This document shows positions 47,352 through 55,827 of a DNA stretch of 64,000 nt, piece after piece. The position numbers and the translations under genes are program-made. The notes under the pieces are model-generated. The model was given only the letters and a program-made list of their open reading frames with translations. It did no database searches and was not told the DNA's origin. This stretch comes from Candidatus Ferrigenium bremense (GTDB lineage: Bacteria > Pseudomonadota > Gammaproteobacteria > Burkholderiales > Gallionellaceae): positions 124,001 to 188,000 of the forward strand of contig JAGRPI010000004.1 of NCBI GenBank assembly GCA_019449635.1. Reading direction: 5' to 3'. Each line of letters starts with the position of its first letter. Position 1 is the first letter of the stretch.

Positions 47352-47508
47352 GTGGTTTTGACACGGTGTTGCGAAGCATCCGGTGCGGGAAAAGCCACCT
47401 CATACCCGCTCCCGCAATCGGCTGGCTGCGCTATAACCAGCGACTTGGCGAGCGCAGTTGGCTTGCCTAGTCGAATGGCTAATGGTTTCATCAGTAACGT
47501 GTCGCGGG
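47352..47508. repeat. Family-3 repeat interrupted by copy F of the small element
   Basis: GACACGGTGTTGCGAAGCAT ... CCCGCAATCGGCTGGCTGCG then the insert, then AGTAACGTGTCGCGGG. Compare the uninterrupted copy at 45865. Confidence 0.88.
47433..47492 (+). mobile_element. Small palindromic element, copy F (60 nt)
   Basis: It starts ATAACCAGCGACTTGGC and ends GGTTTCATC directly before AGTAACGTG. Comparison with 45923-45945 (CAATCGGCTGGCTTTGCC^AGTAACGTGTC) defines both ends and shows that no target bases were duplicated. Confidence 0.93.
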
Positions 47509-47549
47509 ATGTGCGGGTGATGACAGCGATGGATGATAAACTCGCCGCC

Positions 47550-48791
47550 ATGAGAAAAGTTCATCTGGTGGTTTGCGATTTATTCCTGCCGGCGGATTTT
47601 GCCGCCGAAGTTTGCGCGGATTTGCGTCTGCCGGCATTGGAAAAGATGCTGGCGCGCGGTGCTTCGACAGGGCAGGGCCCTTCGGCAGGCTCAGGGCGAA
47701 CGGGTGGGGTTGGTGCTTCGCTGGAAAATCATTTGTGCGAATTGTTCAGCGTGCCGTGCGAGGCGGATGCGCCGATTGCACCCATTTCCGCCGCGTTCGA
47801 CGGGTTGGGTGGCGGCTGCGACACGTTACAGGCGCAGCCGGCCGATTGCGGGAGCAGCCGCCAAGCCGCCCTTCCCGCGCCAGAAGGCTCCGCCTCTCCG
47901 TGTCAGGGCGGCTGTTGCTGGCTGCGCGCCGATCCGGTGCATCTGCGGTTGCAACGCCATCAATTGGTGTTGCTGCCGGAGGTGGAGGTCAGCGCAGACG
48001 AGGCGGAGCAATTGTGCGCCGCGCTGAACGAGCACTTCGCCGGGCAGGGCATGGAGTTCTTCGCGCCGCACCCGCAGCGCTGGTATGTGCGGCTCGACCG
48101 GTTGCCGGATATCGAAACCGTGACGTTGTCGCAGGCTGCCGGACGCAATGTGCGCGACCTGCTGCCCGAAGGCGCTGAGTCGGCGCACTGGCATCGGGTA
48201 TTCAACGATATCCAGATGCTGCTGTTCGCGCACCCGGTGAATGAAGCCCGCGAGGCGCGCGGCGCATTGCCGGTCAACAGCCTGTGGCTGTGGGGGGGCG
48301 GCTGCGGGGTGGATGTGCCATTGCAAAAGGCTTACGACTGCGTCAGTTCGGATGAGGTGCTGGCCGAGATGTTTGCCGCGGCTGCGGGGATCCCGTTTGC
48401 GCGGTGGCCGGTGCAATGGAATGACTCCCTCACCCTAGCCCTGATGGAACGACTAGCCATTCGACTAGGCTGCCAAAATACGGCAGCCAAGTCGCTGGTT
48501 ATCTCCCAGAGGGAGAGGGGATTTCCTTCGAACGGCAGGCAATTGCTGGTCTGGACAGGTTTGCGTTCAGCCTTGCGGCGCGGCGATCTGGATGCATGGC
48601 GTGCCGCCTTGCAGGATTTTGAAACAGGTTATGCGCAACCGTTATGGCAGGCGTTGCGCACCGGGAAAATCTCGCAACTGCAGATGGATATCCTGGGCGG
48701 GGATCGCGTCCGGCATCTGCTGTTGAGCCGTGCCGATGCCTGGGCCTTCTGGCGGCGCGCCAGGCCGCTTGCAAAATATTCGATGGTGTAG
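47550..48791 (+). CDS. Conserved hypothetical protein carrying three repeat insertions
   Basis: I cannot name this 413-aa protein with certainty. The start MRKVHLVVCDLFLPADFAAEV, followed by LPALEKMLARG, and later RWYVRLDRLPDIET, HRVFNDIQMLLFAHPVNEAR and LPVNSLWLWGGG resemble an uncharacterised betaproteobacterial family, sometimes labelled phosphoglycerate-mutase-like. Three dispersed repeats lie in frame: residues about 38-51 (family 2), 89-122 (family 3), and 292-324 (family 1 with copy E of the small element). The conserved blocks between them are intact and no stop interrupts the frame. An in-frame extension upstream of 47550 is repeat sequence. Confidence 0.7.
   Translation: MRKVHLVVCDLFLPADFAAEVCADLRLPALEKMLARGASTGQGPSAGSGRTGGVGASLENHLCELFSVPCEADAPIAPISAAFDGLGGGCDTLQAQPADCGSSRQAALPAPEGSASPCQGGCCWLRADPVHLRLQRHQLVLLPEVEVSADEAEQLCAALNEHFAGQGMEFFAPHPQRWYVRLDRLPDIETVTLSQAAGRNVRDLLPEGAESAHWHRVFNDIQMLLFAHPVNEAREARGALPVNSLWLWGGGCGVDVPLQKAYDCVSSDEVLAEMFAAAAGIPFARWPVQWNDSLTLALMERLAIRLGCQNTAAKSLVISQRERGFPSNGRQLLVWTGLRSALRRGDLDAWRAALQDFETGYAQPLWQALRTGKISQLQMDILGGDRVRHLLLSRADAWAFWRRARPLAKYSMV
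47661..47703. repeat. Family-2 repeat in the gene at 47550
   Basis: GCTTCGACAGGGCAGGGCCC followed by TTCGGCAGGCTCAGGGCGAA; encodes STGQGPSAGSGRT. Confidence 0.85.
47815..47930. repeat. Family-3 repeat in the gene at 47550 (reverse orientation)
   Basis: GCGACACGTTACAGGCGCAG, GATTGCGGGAGCAGCCGCC and CTCCGTGTCAGGGCGGCTG match the reverse complement of family 3 without the small element. Confidence 0.75.
48424..48521. repeat. Family-1 repeat interrupted by copy E, inside the gene at 47550
   Basis: Host ACTCCCTCACCCTAGCCCT ... CTCCCAGAGGGAGAGGGGA with the element at 48443-48502. Host and insert are both read through in frame. Confidence 0.82.
48443..48502 (-). mobile_element. Small palindromic element, copy E (60 nt)
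   Basis: On the minus strand it starts ATAACCAGCGACTTGGCTGC, has the loop TATTTT between GGCTGCC and GGCAGCC, and ends CGTTCCATC before AGGGC. Inside the coding frame it reads MERLAIRLGCQNTAAKSLVI. Confidence 0.9.
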
Positions 48792-48821
48792 AATGTCAAT
48801 GTTCGAGCATAAGGAATGAGC

Positions 48822-50354
48822 ATGTCTTTCTGGAATACCGCAATACAGTTTTTCTGGCGCGAGGAGTCGCTGCCGGTGCTGGTGATGACGCTGTGCGTGG
48901 CGTTCCTGCTGTTCCATTTCCTGAAGGAAGAGCGCAAGAGCGTCCTGAACACGCTGACTTTCTTCTTCGCCTGCCTGGCGCTGCAATTTATCAGCAGCCT
49001 GATCCATGCGCTGCAATTTGCCTCCATCGCCGCGGTACTCCGCGAAACCGGATTGATCGGTGCCGGCATTGCGGTGATCCGCCTGTGGGGGTTGTTGGTA
49101 TTTCGCATCGTTTTGCCGTCGATACGCATCATGCCGTTGCGCATCGCCGAGGATATCTTCGTCATCATCGGCTACATCGCCTGGGGTCTGGTGCGGCTGC
49201 GCTATGCCGGGCTGGACTTGGGCAGTATCGTCGCGACCTCTGCGATGATCACTGCCGTGGTGGCGTTCGCCATGCAGGATACGCTGGGCAACATCCTCGG
49301 TGGCCTGGCTTTGCAACTGGACAATTCCATCGAGATCGGCGACTGGATCAAGGTGGACGACGTCTCCGGTCGCGTCGTGGACATCCGCTGGCGCTCCACG
49401 CTGGTCGAGACGCGCAACTGGGAGACCGTGGTGTTCCCCAACAGCCAGTTGATGAAGAACAAATTCCTGGTGCTGGGGCGGCGCACCGACCATCCGGTGC
49501 AGTGGCGGCGCTGGGTGTGGTTCAACGTCAATCTCGGCGTGACGCCGACCCGGGTGGTGAGCGCGGTGGAAAATGCCATCCTGCAGGCGGAAATCGATAA
49601 CGTGTCCAAGACTCCCCAGCCCAGTTGCGTGCTGATGGAGATGGACAAGGGCTGCGCGCGCTATGCGCTGCGTTATTGGCTGACCGACCTGGCGGCGGAC
49701 GATACCACCGATGCGGCGGTGCGCTGGCATGTCTATACCGCGCTGGAGCGCGCCGGCATCAGGCTCACCGTGGAAGAGCAGAATGTCCATTACATCAAGG
49801 AAAGCGAAAAATACGAGGAGGCGATGCGCCAGCGCGAATTGCTGCGCCGCATCAAGACCCTCAAGCGCGTCGAGTTGTTTGCGCAGATGACGGATGACGA
49901 GTTGCGCAAGCTGGCCGAGCGTCTCAAGTATGCGCCGTTTGCCAAGGGCAACATCATCGCCAAGCAGGGCACGCCCGCGCAGCACTGGCTGTTCATCATC
50001 ATCAGCGGCGAGGCGGAGGTGTATCTGGAGGGGGGTAGCGGCGAGAAGCGCAGCCTGAACGTGCTTTCCAACGGGGCTTTCTTCGGCGAGATGAGCCTGA
50101 TGACCGGTTCGCCGCGCGTCGCGACGGTCATCGCCAGGACCGATGTGGAATGCTACCGCCTCGACAAGGAGGCTTTTGAGGAAATCCTGTTGGCGCGCCC
50201 CGGCATCGCCGAGGAAGTGTCGCACGTATTGGTGGGGCGCCGCATGGAACTGGACAGCGCGCTGCAAAATCTGGACGAGGAAGCGAAGCATAAAGTAATC
50301 CATCACCAGCACAACGAGGTGCTGGCGACCGTCAAGCGATTCTTCGGTTTGTAG
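48822..50354 (+). CDS. Mechanosensitive channel (MscS family) with cyclic-nucleotide-binding domain
   Basis: MscS channels open under membrane tension. The 510-aa protein has about four N-terminal helices, the pore-helix/beta domain (VATSAMITAVVAFAMQDTLGNILGGLALQLDNSIEIGDWI, VVDIRWRSTLVETRNWETVVFPNS), an alpha/beta vestibule, and then a C-terminal cNMP-binding domain at about residues 370-490 (FAKGNIIAKQGTPAQHWLFIIISGEAEV, GAFFGEMSLMTGSPRVATVIA). The GEMSLMTGSPRVATV segment fits the phosphate-binding cassette. Start 48822 has AAGGA six bases upstream; the ATG two codons earlier is too close to it. The fusion suggests ligand control of the channel. Confidence 0.92.
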   Translation: MSFWNTAIQFFWREESLPVLVMTLCVAFLLFHFLKEERKSVLNTLTFFFACLALQFISSLIHALQFASIAAVLRETGLIGAGIAVIRLWGLLVFRIVLPSIRIMPLRIAEDIFVIIGYIAWGLVRLRYAGLDLGSIVATSAMITAVVAFAMQDTLGNILGGLALQLDNSIEIGDWIKVDDVSGRVVDIRWRSTLVETRNWETVVFPNSQLMKNKFLVLGRRTDHPVQWRRWVWFNVNLGVTPTRVVSAVENAILQAEIDNVSKTPQPSCVLMEMDKGCARYALRYWLTDLAADDTTDAAVRWHVYTALERAGIRLTVEEQNVHYIKESEKYEEAMRQRELLRRIKTLKRVELFAQMTDDELRKLAERLKYAPFAKGNIIAKQGTPAQHWLFIIISGEAEVYLEGGSGEKRSLNVLSNGAFFGEMSLMTGSPRVATVIARTDVECYRLDKEAFEEILLARPGIAEEVSHVLVGRRMELDSALQNLDEEAKHKVIHHQHNEVLATVKRFFGL

Positions 50355-50393
50355 TATCATCGCCGGGATTGAAAATAGCCTTTCTCGATAGCT

Positions 50394-50491
50394 CCCTCGC
50401 CCGCAGGCGGGATAACCAGCGACTTGGCGGCTTCACCGCCTAGTCGAATGGCTAGAGGTTTCATCAGAGGGTTGGGGAGAGGGGGCGGTAG
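50394..50491. repeat. Family-1 repeat interrupted by copy A
   Basis: CTCCCTCGCCCGCAGGCGGG ... AGAGGGTTGGGGAGAGGG with the insert at 50412-50465; fills most of the gap before accA. Confidence 0.85.
50412..50465 (+). mobile_element. Small palindromic element, copy A (54 nt)
   Basis: ATAACCAGCGACTTGGCGGC ... ACCGCCTAGTCGAATGGCTA ... GGTTTCATC before AGAGG. The apical stem is GGCGG/CCGCC, different from the GGCTGCC/GGCAGCC of the 60-nt copies. Confidence 0.9.
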
Positions 50492-50525
50492 AATGACTAC
50501 CGCCATGACAGTTAGGGAATAAAAC

Positions 50526-51491
50526 ATGAAAGTATCATTTCTGGATTTTGAAAGCCCCATCGCCGAACTGGAAGACAAGATCGAGCAACTGCGCTATATG
50601 CAGGACGATTCGGCGCTGGACATCGCGGACGAGATCTCGCGCCTGTCGAAGAAGAGCGAAGCGCTGACCAAGGACATTTATGCCAAGCTCTCGCCCTGGC
50701 AGATATCGCAGGTATCGCGCCACCCGCAACGTCCCTATACGCTGGACTACGTCGAGCACCTGTTCACCGATTTCGAGGAACTGCACGGCGACCGCGCGTT
50801 TGCCGACGACAAGGCCATCGTGGGCGGTCTGGCGCGATTCAACGGCCAGAGCGTGATGGTGATCGGCCACCAGAAGGGCCGCGACACCAGGGAAAAGATC
50901 GCGCGCAACTTCGGCATGCCGCGCCCCGAGGGTTACCGCAAGGCGTTGCGCCTGATGCGCCTGGCGGAAAAGTTCGGCATTCCCATCATGACCTTCATCG
51001 ACACCCCCGGCGCCTACCCCGGCGTGGGCGCGGAAGAACGCGGCCAATCCGAGGCGATCGGGCGCAACCTGTACGAGATGACCGAATTGCGCGTGCCGAT
51101 CATCTGTACCGTGATCGGCGAGGGCGGCTCCGGCGGCGCGCTGGCGATCGCGGTGGGCGATGCGTTGCTGATGCTGCAATACAGCACTTACTCGGTGATC
51201 TCGCCGGAAGGCTGCGCCTCGATTCTGTGGAAGAGCGCAGAAAAAGCGCCGGACGCCGCGGAGACGCTGGGCATCACCGCGACGCGCCTGAAGACGCTGG
51301 GGCTGGTGGACAAGATCATCAGCGAGCCGCTGGGCGGCGCGCACCGAGATTACGCGGTGACCATGCAGAACGTGAAGAAGGCGTTGCAGGACGCGCTCAA
51401 ACAAGTGCAAAACAAGCCGACGGCCAGCTTGCTGCAAGACCGCTTCAACCGCCTGATGAGTTATGGCAAGTTCAAGGAAGTCACGCTGTAA
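50526..51491 (+). CDS. accA: Acetyl-CoA carboxylase carboxyltransferase subunit alpha
   Basis: AccA works with AccD to carboxylate acetyl-CoA for fatty acid synthesis. The 321-aa protein has the family start [42 protein letters not shown], the crotonase-like core [26 protein letters not shown] and [21 protein letters not shown]. tilS follows on the same strand, as in many betaproteobacteria. Confidence 0.97.
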   Translation: MKVSFLDFESPIAELEDKIEQLRYMQDDSALDIADEISRLSKKSEALTKDIYAKLSPWQISQVSRHPQRPYTLDYVEHLFTDFEELHGDRAFADDKAIVGGLARFNGQSVMVIGHQKGRDTREKIARNFGMPRPEGYRKALRLMRLAEKFGIPIMTFIDTPGAYPGVGAEERGQSEAIGRNLYEMTELRVPIICTVIGEGGSGGALAIAVGDALLMLQYSTYSVISPEGCASILWKSAEKAPDAAETLGITATRLKTLGLVDKIISEPLGGAHRDYAVTMQNVKKALQDALKQVQNKPTASLLQDRFNRLMSYGKFKEVTL

Positions 51492-51561
51492 GGGCGTATG
51501 GCAATACGCCCTCGTTGAGGCCGTAAGAGCGATGCCATAGGCGTATTGCCATACGCCCCTA
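51490..51561. repeat. Palindromic repeat (AGGGCGTATGGCAATACGCC)
   Basis: The accA-tilS space holds AGGGCGTATGGCAATACGCC and, inverted, GGCGTATTGCCATACGCCC, around CTCGTTGAGGCC. The first in-frame ATG of the tilS frame lies inside it, which argues for a later start. Confidence 0.8.
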
Positions 51562-51590
51562 CGCCAACAAATGTTTGCAAGGGTTGTTTT

Positions 51591-53261
51591 TTGACAAACT
51601 GTGATCTCACTGAACGACTTGCGGCGCGTCTCGCGCCGCTGCTCCCCGCGCACAGCTCCATCCTGATCGGCCTGAGCGGCGGGGTCGATTCCGTCGTGCT
51701 GCTGCACCTGCTGCATCAACTTGCGCCGTGTTTTTCCTGGCGACTTTCCGCATTGCACGTCCATCACGGGATCAGCCCCAACGCCGATGCCTGGGCGGAC
51801 TTCTGCACCGGGCTTTGCGCAACTCTTGCCGTTCCGCTGCATATCGAATATGTGGACATCGCCCCGTTGCGCGAACACGGCATCGAAGCGGCGGCGCGCA
51901 AACTGCGCCATGCGGCATTCGCCAGGCAGGAGGCGGATTTCGTCGCGCTCGCGCACCACGCCGACGACCAGGCCGAGACCCTGCTGCTGCAACTGCTGCG
52001 CGGCGCGGGCGTCAAGGGCGTGGCCGCCATGCCTGTCCTGAGCCGGGTCGAAGGGCCTGTCCTGATAACCAGCGACTTGCCCGCTTGCGGGCTAAGTCGA
52101 ATGGCTAGTAGTTCCGTCAGCCTGTCGAAGCGGCCTTTATTTGCCGAGCGCGCAGATTCAGAGGAGGCTCCTTTTGCCGTTCGCCCTGAGCCTGATGGAA
52201 CTATTAGCCATCCGACTAGGCTGTCAAAAGACACCAGCCAAGTCGTTGGTTATGTCGAAGGGCGCAGGATTGCAGGCTCAGAGCGGGCTTCGACAGGCTC
52301 AGCCCGAACGGAATCGAAAAATATTCGCGCGAGGTCGATCGTGCGTCCGTTGCTGCACTGCTCGCGCCGGGAGATCCTCGACTATGCCACTGCTGAAAAT
52401 CTGCAATGGATCGAAGACGAGAGCAACGCCGACGACAGCTACCCGCGCAACTTCCTGCGCCACCGTGCGCTGCCGCTGCTGGAGCAGAGATTCCCCGCCT
52501 GCCGCGACACCCTGGCGCGCAGCGCGCGGCATTTCGCCGAGGCGAGCGAACTGCTCGATGATCTGGCGCGGCTGGACGCACAACAACCCCCCCCTCCTCT
52601 CAAGGGAGAGGCTTGGCCTGCCCTGAACCTGTCGAAGGGGGGAGAGGGTGCTCTCGAAATATCCCGCCTGAAATCCCTTTCCCAACCGCGTGCCAAAAAT
52701 CTGCTGCGCTGGTTCCTGCACGGCATCGGCGCGCCGATGCCGCAAGCCGTGCAACTCGACGATATGCTGCACCAACTGTGCGATGCGCGGCAGGATGCGG
52801 CGGTGTGTATCGCCTACGGAGATTACGAGGTGCATCGCTATCAGGGCAGGGTGTATGCGCTGCGTGCGCTGGGCGAATTCGACCGAAGTCTGGTGTTGCC
52901 GTGGCAAGGTGAAGCCGAACTGGATTGGCCTGCACTGGGCGCACGCCTGATCTTCGAGCATACGCAGGGCAGGGGCATCAGTCTGACGAAACTGCAGAAC
53001 GCACGCGTGACGCTGCGCCTGCGGCAAGGCGGCGAAACCCTGCGCCCCCACCCGAATGCCGCGACGCGCACCCTGAAGAACCTGCTGCAGGAGCACCATG
53101 TCCCGCCCTGGCGGCGCGAGCGCCTGCCGCTGCTGTATTGCGATGATGATCTGGTAAACATGGCCGGTGTGGCGATTGCTGCGGAGTATCAGGCGAGCGC
53201 TGACGAGGCGGGTATTTCGGTGGGCCTGTTGCCCTGGGCTGCGAACGTAGGGCGTCAATAA
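51591..53261 (+). CDS. tilS: tRNA(Ile)-lysidine synthase with repeat-derived insertions
   Basis: TilS attaches lysine to C34 of tRNA-Ile(CAU) so it reads AUA; it is normally essential. The PP-loop ILIGLSGGVDSVVLLHLLHQ is intact, as are ALHVHHGISPNAD, LAHHADDQAETLLLQLLRGAGVKG and RPLLHCSRREI. The TilS C-terminal domain (GGETLRPHPNAATRTLKNLLQEHHVPPWRR) is present. Between VAAMP and IVRPLL about 100 residues (52034-52336) are built from family-2 repeats carrying copies C and D of the small element. A further insert is at 52588-52650. The stop codon lies in a family-7 repeat. I chose TTG 51591 with AAGGG upstream; 556 aa. Confidence 0.9.
   Translation: MTNCDLTERLAARLAPLLPAHSSILIGLSGGVDSVVLLHLLHQLAPCFSWRLSALHVHHGISPNADAWADFCTGLCATLAVPLHIEYVDIAPLREHGIEAAARKLRHAAFARQEADFVALAHHADDQAETLLLQLLRGAGVKGVAAMPVLSRVEGPVLITSDLPACGLSRMASSSVSLSKRPLFAERADSEEAPFAVRPEPDGTISHPTRLSKDTSQVVGYVEGRRIAGSERASTGSARTESKNIRARSIVRPLLHCSRREILDYATAENLQWIEDESNADDSYPRNFLRHRALPLLEQRFPACRDTLARSARHFAEASELLDDLARLDAQQPPPPLKGEAWPALNLSKGGEGALEISRLKSLSQPRAKNLLRWFLHGIGAPMPQAVQLDDMLHQLCDARQDAAVCIAYGDYEVHRYQGRVYALRALGEFDRSLVLPWQGEAELDWPALGARLIFEHTQGRGISLTKLQNARVTLRLRQGGETLRPHPNAATRTLKNLLQEHHVPPWRRERLPLLYCDDDLVNMAGVAIAAEYQASADEAGISVGLLPWAANVGRQ
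52065..52118 (+). mobile_element. Small palindromic element, copy C (54 nt)
   Basis: ATAACCAGCGACTTGCCCGC / GCGGGCTAAGTCGAATGGCT, ending GTTCCGTC before AGCCTGTCG. It splits a family-2 sequence CCTGTCCTG^AGCCTGTCGAAG and is read through by the tilS frame. Confidence 0.88.
52194..52253 (-). mobile_element. Small palindromic element, copy D (60 nt)
   Basis: On the minus strand ATAACCAACGACTTGGCTGG ... CAGCCTAGTCGGATGGC ... TAGTTCCATC before AGGCTCAGG. It splits a family-2 sequence TTCGAC^AGGCTCAGGGCG and is read through by the tilS frame. Confidence 0.88.
52588..52650. repeat. Hybrid family-1/family-2 repeat inside tilS
   Basis: CCCCCCTCCTCTCAAGGGAG, CCTGCCCTGAACCTGTCGAA then GGGGGGAGAGGG: a family-2 half-copy seems to sit inside a family-1 copy. 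It encodes PPPLKGEAWPALNLSKGGEG. Confidence 0.75.
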
Positions 53262-53325
53262 GCGAAGCGCATTGCGCCGGATGGCAGATGCATACGGCAC
53301 AATACCCGTTGGTTATTGCGCCCTA
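53247..53325. repeat. Family-7 repeat overlapping the 3' end of tilS
   Basis: GTAGGGCGTCAATAAGCGAA ... CGTTGGTTATTGCGCCCTA. The tilS TAA stop is part of this repeat. Confidence 0.8.
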
Positions 53326-53483
53326 AACTGGTTATCGGTGTATTTATTTCGCTGAATAAGACAGTTCAAGTACAGCACATCCCCCGCATCGCACGGCTTG
53401 CCGGCTGCGACACGGCGGGCAAAGCCTGATAGAATTGCGAGTTCGGAATTCCTGATTAACTTTAACTGTTTGGAGAGAAAAGC

Positions 53484-53909
53484 ATGGCTGTTGAACGTAC
53501 CCTGTCGATTATCAAACCCGATGCCGTAGCCAAGAATGTCATCGGCCAGATTTACACCCGCTTCGAGAACGCCGGCCTGAAGATCGTGGCGGCGCGCATG
53601 ATGCAGTTGTCCCGCGCCGAAGCGGAAGGCTTCTATGCCGTGCACCGTGCCCGTCCGTTCTTCAACGACCTGGTCAATTTCATGATTTCCGGCCCGGTGA
53701 TAGTACAGGCGCTGGAAGGCGAGGGCGCGATCCTGAAGCACCGTGACCTGATGGGAGCGACCGACCCGAAGAAGGCCGATAAGGGCACGATCCGCGCCGA
53801 TTTCGCCGACAGCATCGATGCGAATGCGGTGCACGGTTCCGACGCGGCAGAGACCGCTGCGGTGGAGATCGCCTATTTCTTCCCGGCGCTGAACGTCTAC
53901 TCGCGCTAA
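53484..53909 (+). CDS. ndk: Nucleoside diphosphate kinase
   Basis: Ndk balances nucleoside triphosphates by phosphate transfer through an active-site histidine. The 141-aa protein starts [20 protein letters not shown]. The segment after [15 protein letters not shown] ends normally. The His lies in [12 protein letters not shown]. It opens the conserved cluster running to der. GGAGAGAAAAGC precedes the ATG. Confidence 0.97.
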   Translation: MAVERTLSIIKPDAVAKNVIGQIYTRFENAGLKIVAARMMQLSRAEAEGFYAVHRARPFFNDLVNFMISGPVIVQALEGEGAILKHRDLMGATDPKKADKGTIRADFADSIDANAVHGSDAAETAAVEIAYFFPALNVYSR

Positions 53910-53919
53910 GCGATAGCTG

Positions 53920-55029
53920 ATGAAGCAAAACCTCCTCGACTTTGATGTTCAGCAATTGACTGCCTGGTTTGCGGAGCACGGCGAGAAGCCGTTCCGCGCC
54001 AAACAGGTGCTGCGCTGGATATACAAGGCCGGGGAGTCCGATTTCGATGCGATGAGCGACCTTGCGGTATCGCTCCGCGAAAAATTGAAGCAGATCGCAT
54101 GCGTGCAGGCGCCCAAGGTGATGCGCGAGGAGCTGTCCGATGACGGCACGCGCAAATGGCTGCTGGATATGGGCACCGGCAACGCGGTGGAGACCGTGTT
54201 CATTCCCGAGGAGGGCAGGGGCACGCTGTGCGTCTCGACGCAGGCGGGCTGCGCGCTGGACTGCGCGTTCTGTTCGACCGGCAAGCAGGGCTTCAGCCGC
54301 AACCTTTCGACCGCCGAGATCATCGGCCAGTTGTGGTGGGCGAACCATCAGCTCGGCAAGGATGCCCCTTCGGCAGGCTCAGGGCAGGCTCAGGGCAACT
54401 GGCAGATCAGCAACGTGGTACTGATGGGCATGGGGGAACCGTTGCTGAATTTCGACCATACCGTGAGCGCGCTGCGCCTGATGCTGGACGACCATGCCTA
54501 CGGCCTGTCGCGTCGCCGCGTGACGGTGTCCACTTCGGGCATCGTGCCGGCGATGGACCGGCTGCGCGATGAATGCCCGGTCGCGCTGGCGGTGTCGCTG
54601 CATGCGCCGAACGACAAGCTGCGCGACGAGCTGGTGCCGGTCAACCAGAAATATCCGCTCAAGGAGCTGCTGGCGGCCTGCAAGCGTTATCTGGAAAAGG
54701 CGCCGCGCGACTTCATCACTTTCGAATATGTGCTGCTGGACGGCGTGAACGACAGCGTGCAACAGGCGCATGAACTGGTGCGGCTGGTGAGCGACGTACC
54801 GTGCAAGTTCAACCTGATCCCGTTCAACCCGTTCCCGCAGGCGCATTACCGGCGCTCCAAACCGGAGGCGATCCGCCGTTTCCGCGATGTGCTGATGGAG
54901 GCGGATATCGTGGTCACCACGCGCAAGACGCGCGGCGACGACATTGCCGCGGCATGCGGCCAATTGGCCGGGTTGGTGCAGGATAAAACCAAACGAACCA
55001 TGCAACGCCCGGTGGCACTGCATGATTAA
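53920..55029 (+). CDS. rlmN: 23S rRNA / tRNA adenine-C2 methyltransferase (radical SAM)
   Basis: RlmN methylates A2503 of 23S rRNA and A37 of some tRNAs. The 369-aa protein has [20 protein letters not shown], the radical-SAM cluster motif [14 protein letters not shown] (CxxxCxxC), [15 protein letters not shown] and [18 protein letters not shown] family-2 repeat (54366-54397) adds about ten residues ([10 protein letters not shown]) in a variable loop between LWWANHQLG and WQISNVV. It is 10 bp after ndk. Confidence 0.96.
   Translation: MKQNLLDFDVQQLTAWFAEHGEKPFRAKQVLRWIYKAGESDFDAMSDLAVSLREKLKQIACVQAPKVMREELSDDGTRKWLLDMGTGNAVETVFIPEEGRGTLCVSTQAGCALDCAFCSTGKQGFSRNLSTAEIIGQLWWANHQLGKDAPSAGSGQAQGNWQISNVVLMGMGEPLLNFDHTVSALRLMLDDHAYGLSRRRVTVSTSGIVPAMDRLRDECPVALAVSLHAPNDKLRDELVPVNQKYPLKELLAACKRYLEKAPRDFITFEYVLLDGVNDSVQQAHELVRLVSDVPCKFNLIPFNPFPQAHYRRSKPEAIRRFRDVLMEADIVVTTRKTRGDDIAAACGQLAGLVQDKTKRTMQRPVALHD
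54366..54397. repeat. Family-2 repeat inside rlmN
   Basis: CCCTTCGGCAGGCTCAGGGC followed by AGGCTCAGGGCAAC; in frame. Confidence 0.85.
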
Positions 55030-55047
55030 AACAGCTGAGGTAAGCCG

Positions 55048-55827
55048 ATGAAAAAATTGATTGTGCTATCGTTCCCATGGGTGTTTTCATTGGCCATTCT
55101 GGCGGGCTGCGGCACGCCGTCCGGCGGGGGACAGGCTGCCCCGGACCAGCTCAAGTCGCGCGCCAGCGCCAGTGCGAAGGTGCATACCGAACTGGCGGGC
55201 ATGTATTACGAGCGCGCGCAGATGGGTGTTGCGCTGGGCGAAATAGATGCGGCCTTGTCGGCCGATCAGAACTATGCGCCGGCCTATAGCGTGCGCGGCC
55301 TGATCCATATGGCGTTGCGCGAATACAAGGAAGCCGATGAGGATTTCCAGCAAAGCCTGCGCCTCGACAAGAACGATTCCGAAACGCACAATAACTATGG
55401 CTGGTTCCTGTGCCAGCAAGGCAAGGAGAAAGACTCGATCCCGCATTTCATGGCGGCATTGAAAAATCCTCTATACGGAACACCGGAGCGCGCTTACCTG
55501 AATGCCGGGCTGTGCTCCAAAAAAGCGGGCAACATCAAGGATGCAGAGGAGTTCCTGCAGCGCGCGCTGCAGGTGCAGCCCGGTTTGCCGCAGGCGCTGC
55601 TGGCGATGGCGGAGCTGAGTTTCGATAATGGCGATTACGCCGCCGCCAAGAAATACTTCGCGGGATTCTCGGAAAAAACCGACAGCCTGACGGCGGAACA
55701 ACTCTGGCTGGCAGTGCGTATCGAGCGCAAGGCTGGCGACCGCAATGCCGAGGCCAGCTATGGCATGCAGTTGCGCAAGCGTTTTCCCGATGCGCGTGAA
55801 ACCCAATTGCTGATGGGCAGGGATTGA
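55048..55827 (+). CDS. pilW: Type IV pilus biogenesis/stability lipoprotein PilW (TPR)
   Basis: PilW (PilF) is an outer-membrane lipoprotein that helps assemble the pilus secretin. The 259-aa protein has a lipoprotein signal MKKLIVLSFPWVF...LAGC (Cys about residue 21), then several tetratricopeptide repeats (ALREYKEADEDFQQSLRLDKNDSETHNNYG and similar). Its place between rlmN and rodZ is the usual one. The stop overlaps the rodZ start (TGATG). Confidence 0.92.
   Translation: MKKLIVLSFPWVFSLAILAGCGTPSGGGQAAPDQLKSRASASAKVHTELAGMYYERAQMGVALGEIDAALSADQNYAPAYSVRGLIHMALREYKEADEDFQQSLRLDKNDSETHNNYGWFLCQQGKEKDSIPHFMAALKNPLYGTPERAYLNAGLCSKKAGNIKDAEEFLQRALQVQPGLPQALLAMAELSFDNGDYAAAKKYFAGFSEKTDSLTAEQLWLAVRIERKAGDRNAEASYGMQLRKRFPDARETQLLMGRD

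Larger units (their letters stand above)
52031..52320. repeat. Compound family-2 repeats inside tilS
   Basis: GCCTGTCCTGAGCCGGGTCG, CCTGTCCTG^AGCCTGTCGAA, GTTCGCCCTGAGCCTG and GCTTCGACAGGCTCAGCCCG occur in alternating orientation. Two of these half-copies are split by the small element. Confidence 0.82.

Noticed and set aside
47305-47403. Longer LolC/E start at 47403
   Set aside because: The added residues come from a family-3 repeat and the family N-terminus begins near the TTG at 47304.
48443-48502. IS110-type core dinucleotide at both ends of the element
   Set aside because: A CT core is present at one junction of every copy but is not repeated at the other end consistently, so the two-core pattern of IS110 recombination does not hold.
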